DNA of 64,000 nucleotides from Phytoseiulus persimilis. Taxonomy: Eukaryota; Arthropoda; Arachnida; Mesostigmata; Phytoseiidae. Positions 56,446-64,000 of this stretch are shown here, in pieces. Under the pieces are notes generated by a model. The model was given only the letters and a program-made list of their open reading frames with translations, made no database searches and was not told the origin of the DNA. The DNA lies in contig CM075103.1 in NCBI GenBank assembly GCA_037576195.1, forward strand, positions 25,110,001-25,174,000, given 5' to 3'. The number at the start of each line of letters is the position of its first letter. The first letter of the stretch is position 1. The translations under genes were made by a program, and so were the position numbers.

Positions 56446-59400
56446 GCGATGAATGATGACGCGCGGAACATGAACTGCAACGATTCGTTACCAACAGATT
56501 GGGAGTGTCGCTCGACGGAAGCTCTGGAAGGGTCGGCTAGGAGTCTTCGTCCAGATCGGATTTCACAGGGAGCTTGCGAGTTCTATTTGACCCATGTCTC
56601 GGTTCGACTCCTTGCTTCGCGACAGCTAAGAATTGCCAGATTCCTCCATCGTGTCATGGAATCAATTACATCGAGAATGATTCCCCCAAACCAAAAGGTG
56701 AAAAAGCCGGAAAACATCAGAAGGAAGAATACCGCCGAGACCTAGAAAGGAAAGAGGTGAGCGAGAGCTACCTGTCGGCGCAATCTCAGAGCACCAAACC
56801 GAGAAAAAAGAAAAAACCGGAGGAACTCCGGAAACTTTCGTTCTCAGCGGGGGGAAAACGACGCTTTCGAAGTTTCTGATCGACGCTGTTTCTCGAAACC
56901 ATTTCAGCAGTACCTTTCACACTTATCTTTCCCTCGGTACATTCAAAGTCATGGGGAACGTGGCTAGCTTAGAGGCACGCAATACGGAACAGCATGCGAA
57001 GTTTCGGAGGAGGTTGAAAGGGTTTCCTGGCGAAGATCGATCTGGAATCCAAGCTCTCAAAGATCTGATCCCTTAAACTCTGCTCGACTCTGTTGGAGAG
57101 TTTGGGATTGTACGTTGGAGGTGAGGCTGGACGTCTGGTTACATGAACGGGGACCGAAGCGGGACGAAAGAAGGAAGAGATTTCAGATGAACATACTCCG
57201 TGGAAGTATCGGAAGAATAGACAGAGGTCGGCGAGGAGGGCGGAGTCGCGTGACCAATGAGACGAACAGCATGCTTCCGTATAAAAACGAGGAGGGCAAG
57301 TGACCTAGGAGCGGCGCTCCCAAGACATGCGAGTGGTACTCAAGTGAGGGACGAATAGGGTTTCATGGAGCAACACAGAGTGAGAGGGGGGAGAAATAGC
57401 GCTCGGATCTCAGGAATAAGCCTAGCTTCTGAGAAGCTGACTCAGCCATGGTTCCGATGTGATTGTGTCACGTAAGATTCGGAGAAATGGACACGCCCAA
57501 TGTTGAGATGGCTGACGAAAGGGGCGACGTGTTAATGTCGGAAGATATGTTGAGAGTTGAGGGACGGGATTCCTATTTGGGCGGCCTACACGGGAGATCG
57601 TAACCAGAGGACATTGAAAAAATAGTATTTTGGTGTGGGGGTTCTGCAACATTCAAGGTCGGAACTGACGAAGGCACACGTGTCACCTTTGAACCGGAAG
57701 GATTGGTTACGCTCGTAGTCAAGGTATCGAAGATGGGTAGAGTCTAGAGGATTCGAGATTTGAGTTCCTGTTCGGAAAAGTAAGAAAGGGCGTTCGGTCT
57801 CGAGGTGCTGGTGGACTGAGAAGAGATTGGAATGGAGGGCTCTGATGTTGCAAAGAGGGATGAAGAGATTGGAGCGTGGAGAGACATTGGACGCCGCAAA
57901 TGACAGGGTGTTTGGGAAAACCGAACATAGTAGTACCACTTTAGGTTGTCAATAGCATGGAGCGGTACTCTCAAACCGGGCGACTGAGAATGTCTACCAC
58001 TTTAAGAGGAATAGTCACCGTATCATTTTCGGCCGGATTGAGAAATTCGATCGCTCCGGACTTGTTCCTCACGACTAGGCAAGAAGCTCCAAATCAAGGC
58101 GGTCGGAAACTATCCGGTTGGGCAGGGGGAAAATCGCTGAAGATGCCCATCTTAGAACTGCAGGATAACAGGGAAGGCGGGGACGAGAAACTTGTAGACT
58201 CACGATCACTCAACGAAAATTCTCCTCGGTAAGGGACGAGAGACAAGGGGGATATCCGGCTTCAGGGGTTTTGCAGTGTGAATGGCGAGGTCTTGGGCTG
58301 TCTCCGAACTTCCTCTATCGCCTTTCTGTAGAGGAGGACCGTTTTCGATCATCAGCCGTTTTTACCCTTGTCTGTATAGGAGGATTTTTATCTCTCGATT
58401 CCCTCTTCCTAAATCATCTTGTATGGGTCATTTTTCTAATCATTTTCATCAGCTGTATCAGATATTTTCGGTCATCATCTCCGAGATGGTCTTGCTCGCT
58501 CCCGGAGTTTGTTCTCTCAATTCTAGCATCACGTTTGTTTCCCGGGTTTGATGGATTTCATCGACTTTCCGCCATGCAGGCAGTATTCAAGTATCCCGGG
58601 GCTTCGGGTTATGTCCAAGCCTTATTCTAGGTGAGCTGTGAGTTACTTGTCAGGCTCGCTCTCTATCCTGTCTATCATTGATTTGATGAACCTTATCTTG
58701 TCCATTCCCAATCATCTCTGGTTCTGATCACCGTCACTCTTGCCCTGTTCTCAGATTTCCTTGATTCGGGGCAAGGGTGGTGGTGGTGGTCTCCCAAGAA
58801 GCGCTTTTCACAGAGCTCCCGATTGGCTACGCATCGGGATCGATTAGATCCTGTATGGAATATGGGTCGAGTGCATGGACTCACTGACCACAGTATCGTG
58901 CACTTGATTGATTGCCTCAATCCAGTGTCCGGTTTTGTTGAGTTCCCCCAGTGGCAAGTCCGGTGAATAACTCTCTCCTTGTAATGAGAGAAACGTCCCA
59001 GTCCCATGGCGTTCTTCGCAGCAAAAGCAAATGAAGCATCGATTGAAACTGGCTAAAGAAAGTTTTATGGACTATCTGACCAAGAAAACTGCTAGTGAAG
59101 CAGATGATCATCTTGAAACGAGCAGCGAGGCCGTCGGAAGGCCATCTGGGACTGAGACGAGCCACACCGCGTAATTCCGCTCCGAGGCGACCATGAGGAG
59201 CCCTTGAGAATGACACGGCCTACATGCCAGCGGAACAGGGATGGAGTGAGACAGCACATGCGTTTGCGGGATGAGGTTGTTGGCTGGGGATGTTCCGCGC
59301 TCTCGCGTCACAACCCTAACGTCACGTGTCGCGCTCGGATCGGTATCGTCGAGCAACGTTGCCGAAGGCGCTGGTGGCATTTTCGACGATGTTTGACTAG

Positions 59401-61126
59401 ATAAGAGTGGGAACTGCCTCGGCAACGCTTTCCATTCTCGTAGCACTAGAATAATCGCCTGCAGCGGGATATCCTCGTGGAAAATCGTTCGTTCCCCTTT
59501 GTGCGGCGTTTGTTTCTTCTGCCGCTGCGAGGAGCAACCGTGCCTCGGGGGGCGACCGTCTCTGTGTCCCAACACCCAGTTCCAGTTCTGATTCAGGACA
59601 TTTAAATCGACGCCTGATATCGAACTCTCAAGTCCAAGCCGCGGAGGTGTATCTCGTAGAAGCTTAGAGCTCCACAAAAAGTCTCAGGCCGCTTCTCGCG
59701 ATTCACGCTCGCTTCTCCTAGATCTCCATCCCGTTGCTCCCACCCACGGCACCTTTCTGCCTTCAGAGAGTATTACGGTCAGGCTGACATGTCCCCCTGC
59801 CATGGAAAACATGATCGGATTACACTCCCAAACTTCGGGAGAACGTCATTCGCTGTCCGGTTCCTTGGCATAGGCGATGAGCACCTGTTGTCGATGCAGA
59901 TCGCTCGCCTGCCCCCCTCCAGAGGATGCACTGTGTGGTCGACTCCGAACACCCTAGTCATAAGATTTGCAATTTGTTCGCCTGCAATCAGATCCGAACG
60001 ATTCGCGTGATTCTGAGCTCGAACTCTGAAAATAAGTAGGCGTTCAGACCGGGTCGGTCGAGGGATCTCCAACATCTCTCCGCGTTCCCCGTCCAACCTC
60101 TGGTCGTGACGTTCGTCTACGGACAATGAGTTTGCGGTTTCTTAGCAGGATGTCGCTCGGATAATGGAGTTCAGATTGGGGCGACTCTCTTTGTGCGAGA
60201 GGGCCTCTGAGCCTGCCAGCCATCAAAATCGATTGCTGCCTTCTCAGAACTCTTGTTTGCAAACATACTGGGCCAGGCGCATCCGGATCTCTGTTCCAAG
60301 CGGAGCCTGGAGGAAACAAAAGCCAACTATTCCAAGTTGCGCCTATGAATCAGCCGAAAGCTGAGTCAGTTTTTCGACTAGAATTCACGACATACTTCCT
60401 TCCAACTTTAGGATAGCTGAGCGACCTGGGCCCTTTCCACAACGAGCCATCCATCTGAGACAGCGAATTTCACGGCACACGAAAAATTGACCTCGACGTA
60501 AGAGCGGAGAAAGGATCTGTTCCCACCGTGGATGCACTTCGCCCCTACCTAACTCAGGATCGTATTGGAATCTTGAGCTAGGCCAAGCTTCGGTGCGGCG
60601 ACTCTCTTCCACTGAATTTCAAAAGGTTCAAGGCTCGAGCTGTACGGCGGAATCCCGATGGCAACTTCCGAATTCGCGCTTCAGTTCTATTCGCCGTCGG
60701 TGCGTCGATCGGCCCGGGTCGACAGAACCCAATCTCTGCGTCCCCTGTTCCGCACTAAAATGGGAGAGGCTGTGAACTGTCAAAAAGGTAAAGCCGAATA
60801 AGGGCCGGTTTTCGGGAAGGAATTCGGAAAATGATTATATGGGTTGCTTGCCCCCCCTAGGGGAACTTTTCCTGCTATTTCGTTCATTCCAATCACCCTC
60901 CATTTTTATATATTCCACTAAAAACATTCGTGTCGCAAAAAAAAAACTCGGAAATATGTAATATTCAGGGACTCACTGCTCGAGAACGAGAAGAGATGGA
61001 AACTTCAACCTTAGTTCGCTACGAAATGGTTCTATTTTGAATAAAAAAAAATCTCCTACGCTTTGAAATAATTATTTTTAGAATCCAGTCAACATAACAC
61101 AAGGGGGTCATGCGTGTCGAAGGATG

Positions 61127-61205
61127 AAAATATTCATGATATATGCACCCGGGACCCATCTATTATGCATGCGAATATCAGCCGGGTCGGAATAGTCCTG
61201 AGGAT
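61127..61205 (+). repeat. LINE 3' region fragment upstream of the CR1-like RT
   Basis: This block (GGACCCATCTATTATGCATG, then CGAATATCAGCC) recurs at 62778-62855 in the 3' region of the same LINE. It is joined directly to RT-coding sequence from about 61210, so the 3' end of one copy appears to sit head-to-tail against a 5'-truncated second copy. Confidence 0.7.
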
Positions 61206-62600
61206 CGTGTACTCTCACCTAGCATCTCGTCTTCGAAGACCTCTCGCACACCGGACAACCTGCCGCCCGTATTCTTCAAGACCTTCAGGCTTTCTTATGT
61301 GAGCCACTGTCTCTCAAATTCGAACGGTCCCATCAAGATGGGGAAGTGCCCGAACTCTTCCGCCAGAGCATCGTAACGCCTGCACACAAGGAGGGCTCCC
61401 GGGGTACTGCGTCGAACTCTCAATGTGTCATCACGTGTCTTGTCTTCGAAAAAATCCTCGCAGCTCACATTCACGGACACCTGAGACTGAATGACCCGAT
61501 GGACACTCACCAGCATGGCTTCGTCCCCCGGGAGTCCACATGCACTCAGCTCCTCTGCATGACTCTGGACTATGCCGAATTCATCAATGACGGTGTGTTC
61601 TACAGCTCAGTTTACTTCGACCTTAAGTCTGCTTTCGACAAAGTGCCTCATGCATTGCTTAACGAGAAGATGTTGGGAATCGTACTGAACCTCAAAAACG
61701 GTGTACTGGTGTCGCAGTTATCTCAATGAGCGCACATTTCGTGTCAAGGTTGGAGACATCGTTTCAACTCCGAAGCAAGCCACCTCGGGGTTACCCCAAG
61801 GGGGAACTCTCTCACCCCTCCTCTACGTGATATTCGTACTGGACATCGGTTCCTACATACCAAATGACGTCCGATATCTTTTAAATGCCGATGATTTGAA
61901 ACTTTTCGGGCCTGCTAACAGCCCGGAAAGTCGTCAATCTCTCCAATCCGGCATCGATGGCGTCGTTCCATGGTGCGCCGATAACCAAATGCAACTCTCC
62001 ACCTCGAAATGTACTCTCAAAGGCCGTCTCCGACGCTGCGGCTGGAATCTCCAAAATCGCGGACGTCCCACTACCTGTTGTTTCAATCGGTCAGAGACCT
62101 GGGAGTCATTGTTTCCGTTGATCTCGACTCCAGCGAGCATGTTTTAAATGTTGTGAGCTCAGCGAAAACCCTAGTCAACTGTATATTCAGATGTTTCATG
62201 ATCAAGCCACCGGAACCTTACCTACGGCTCTATAGATCTCTCATTGTACCCAAGTTTTGTATTGTGCTCCAGTGTGGTTCCCCCACCATTCCCACTTGCG
62301 CAAGTCCATTGAATCTGTCGAAAAACTCTTCCTTCGGCGGTTGAGATGGCGATGCTCTCTTCAAAGGACTCTGCAAATCGCAATGCTACCACCCCTAAAC
62401 CCCCCTCCTCAAGAACAAGGACAGGGGAATGCTCTGCCGTATACTTGCGCTCGGACTTTGTGATAAATTCTTCGTCGTAACGGCAAAAACCGCCGCAGCG
62501 GCCATATGGTCCGGCCAAGGCTCTCCCCCGCAGAGACACTGTGAAATACACCTGGTCTTGGCGAGTCAGCACAGCGGTCGCCGAAAACCTTATACCAAGA
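61206..62600 (+). pseudogene. CR1-like non-LTR reverse transcriptase, decayed
   Basis: Order on the + strand, in several frames: DNLPPVFFKTF; VPELFRQSIVTPAHKEGSRG (from about 61350); THQHGFVPRESTCTQLL; motif A VYFDLKSAFDKVPHALLNEK; then, shifted, YWCRSYLNERTFRVKVGDIV; TSGLPQGGTLSPLLYVIFVL; motif C LLNADDLKLFG; MQLSTSKC; then VRDLGVIVSVDLDSSEHV and the C-terminal region VPKF.Y near 62250 with SIESVEKLFLRRLRW. This is the typical CR1/Jockey-group arrangement. The catalytic YADD box has become NADD, and there are at least four frameshifts, so the enzyme is dead. No endonuclease domain is present, consistent with 5' truncation. Confidence 0.85.
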
Positions 62601-62650
62601 GAACTCTTCTACCTTTATGCCCCCCACCCTTGATAGAGGAGCTTTTGAAT

Positions 62651-62955
62651 TGAATAGAAATCGTCAAATCTTCATCTCGGACCCCTCTGGTGGGCATCAT
62701 GCCCAGGCCGCTGCAGCCATTAGGCTTTAGCTCAGTAATGGGGAGCCCCGCACACTTTGCATGCGAGCTGATTGATGGAAATATTCATGTTTAGGGCACA
62801 CGGGACCCATCTATTATGCATGCAAATATCAGCCCGATCAGAATAGTCCGAAGGACAAAAATCGGCTAGTCTTCATCCCCCCTCTATTGCACTGCAGCCA
62901 ATGAACTTGACCTCAGTGATGAGGAGCCCCAACATATTTGCCATGTGTTGTTGGT
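62651..62955 (+). repeat. 3' region of the CR1-like LINE with about 207-bp direct repeat
   Basis: The block beginning AAATCGTCAAATCTTCATCT at 62651 is repeated in diverged form from about 62858 (AAATCGGCTAGTCTTCATCC). Both continue through CAGT(A/G)ATG(G/A)GGAGCCCC, giving a period of about 207 bp. The second unit is incomplete. The part at 62778-62855 also occurs upstream at 61127-61205. Confidence 0.65.
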
Positions 62956-63496
62956 ATCGCGAAGCCGGCGGAGGTCATTTCAATCATTGCCGCGTCGACT
63001 CACAACTCGCACTTACGAAACATTCACTTTTGAACTGAGTTCATTCGGTTTCGGAACGATATAGCGAAGCCTCTGTGCTGCAAATATACATGTGCGGTCC
63101 GTAACCTTATGCACGGGGGTCCGGAGGTGGGCCCGCTGGTCGAGCCCAGGCGGCAATTTCTGTGAAGGTCTTTGAGGGGTTCCGTTCCGACCTTCAAGTT
63201 TCTCAGATTCGGCGTAGTCGGAGGGGGCGGCACTTTGCAAGAATCGCCATCCCCGCCCCTAGTCGGGACACGAGCAAAGACTGAACATATATCTCCGAAC
63301 ATATATCTCTGGGCATATGCCGAAATGAATCAAGCATTTGGGTATGAAGAGTATCCACCGCGACCGATCAAGACAGAAGATTGTGCACTGTGTAGTCTCC
63401 AAATCAGATATAAGCATCCGCTTGTTCGACAACTCTCTACTGTGACAGTGCCAGTGTCAGTGCCCAGAAGAATAAATCTCCATCCTTGGCGAGAAT
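62956..63496. other. stretch without a recognised gene
   Basis: A frame at 63172-63555 (+) is open for 127 codons but overlaps the start of the zinc-binding frame below in another register. Nothing assignable. Confidence 0.35.
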
Positions 63497-64000
63497 GCTC
63501 CGTGAACGTTGCTGCGGTTGTGGAATCTGGGTTAGCAACCTTGAGAAAACCATAAAGACGACATTCGGCTTTACGAATAGCCTTCCTGGAAATGAAGTGA
63601 GCATGGGAGATCAGTTCTGTTTCAAGTGCAATCGCTAAGCGCTCTGCGACAGTGGCGGGCCACCCGAGCCTGGCGGACGCCGGCCCATCGCGCTCAGGAC
63701 TTTCGACTCCCCATCAACCCAGCAGTTCGTCTGATCCTGATCCCAATGACGAAGACTTCACGCTGCCTCCGCTGAAGATCCGCAACTCATAGAGATGCCG
63801 TACAAGAGGGTTGTCCCTACAGAAAAGTATTGCTTCGTTTGCGGTTCAATACGAGGTCGCAACAGAGTCCCATCCCAACTCAGGATGCAGATATTCTTGA
63901 AACGGAGACTCTTCGTCCCGAAGAACAATCGTTGCTGTGAATCGCATCTGATTCGGGACAGACTCTATGAAGACGACTTGATGCGGCTTCGGCTGAGTGC
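63497..64000 (+). CDS. partial zinc-binding protein, cut by the window edge (possibly transposase N-terminus)
   Basis: Two Cys-rich segments lie in a row. 63497-63643 encodes a 48-residue frame with CCGCGIWV and, near its end, FCFKCNR, a pair of C-X2-C knuckles. 63796-64000 is open to the window end with YCFVCGSIRGRNRVPSQL, a basic stretch KRRLFVP, then CCESHLIRDRLYEDDL. The spacing C-X2-C, about 35 residues, C-X2-H-L recalls THAP-like or related DNA-binding heads in front of some animal DDE transposases. Between the segments one frame gives SSSDPDPNDEDFTLPP and then a stop, so the parts are either separate exons or frameshifted. Function is inferred from Cys spacing only. Confidence 0.35.

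Larger units (their letters stand above)
54249..61126. other. long stretch without a recognised gene
   Basis: Apart from a stray 45-bp monomer (56215-56256), a palindromic element (56335-56445) and an AT-rich zone with A runs (about 60900-61080), I see no recognisable feature. Frames of 90-190 codons are open on both strands (for example 59108-59677 -) without family motifs. 58271-58630 (+) contains a hydrophobic run (LVWVIFLIIFISCI). Confidence 0.4.

Overview
This is eukaryotic nuclear DNA, almost certainly from an animal. The one confident host gene has six coding exons joined by short GT-AG introns (87 to 503 nt). Much of the rest is decayed transposons. There are no operons, no bacterial-type gene packing and no rRNA or tRNA gene that I could see. 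The mix of pogo/Tigger, hAT, BEL/Pao, CR1-like and other non-LTR elements, the roughly balanced GC content and the compact introns fit an arthropod. A mite or other small chelicerate is a reasonable guess, but the sequence does not prove it.

Layout. 0-2.3 kb: nothing recognised. 2.3-4.7 kb: decayed pogo/Tigger element with terminal inverted repeats (Tigger-1). 5.4-6.0 kb: inverted clusters of a 45-bp monomer and a hexamer repeat. 6.1-6.7 kb: BEL/Pao integrase fragment. 7.7-8.4 kb: an unassigned 206-codon ORF. 8.5-9.1 kb: truncated Tigger-3. 12.5-17.6 kb: a 5.1-kb Tigger element (Tigger-2) with modular ends, namely a 12-bp TIR, a 16-bp tandem array and a 45-bp tandem array, mirrored at both ends and flanked by TA. 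A smaller element (copy C) sits inside it. 22.7-27.0 kb: a 5'-truncated LINE copy and a near-complete LINE. 29.1 kb: palindromic MITE-like element. 30.3-34.1 kb: a large fold-back, 15-bp minisatellites, a chimeric element (copy A) and a Tigger-4 remnant. 38.0-40.3 kb: an ETS transcription factor gene of the SPDEF/Ets98B class, apparently intact. 41.3-42.4 kb: chimeric element copy B with an 8-bp flanking duplication. 52.7-54.2 kb: LINE copy 2 next to a hAT transposase remnant. 56.3 kb: a second palindromic MITE-like element. 61.1-63.0 kb: CR1-like LINE with a tandem 3' region. 63.5-64.0 kb: a zinc-binding open frame cut by the window edge.

How the parts relate. The SPDEF/Ets98B-like gene is the only sequence that behaves like a functional host gene: every splice phase matches and the frame is open from ATG to stop. 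Every transposase or reverse transcriptase here carries frameshifts, stops, truncations or lost catalytic residues. The most unusual material is the modular-ended Tigger-2 element together with dispersed clusters of its 45-bp monomer, and a related family (copies A, B, C and D) that combines hAT-like ends with an internal piece of Tigger transposase.
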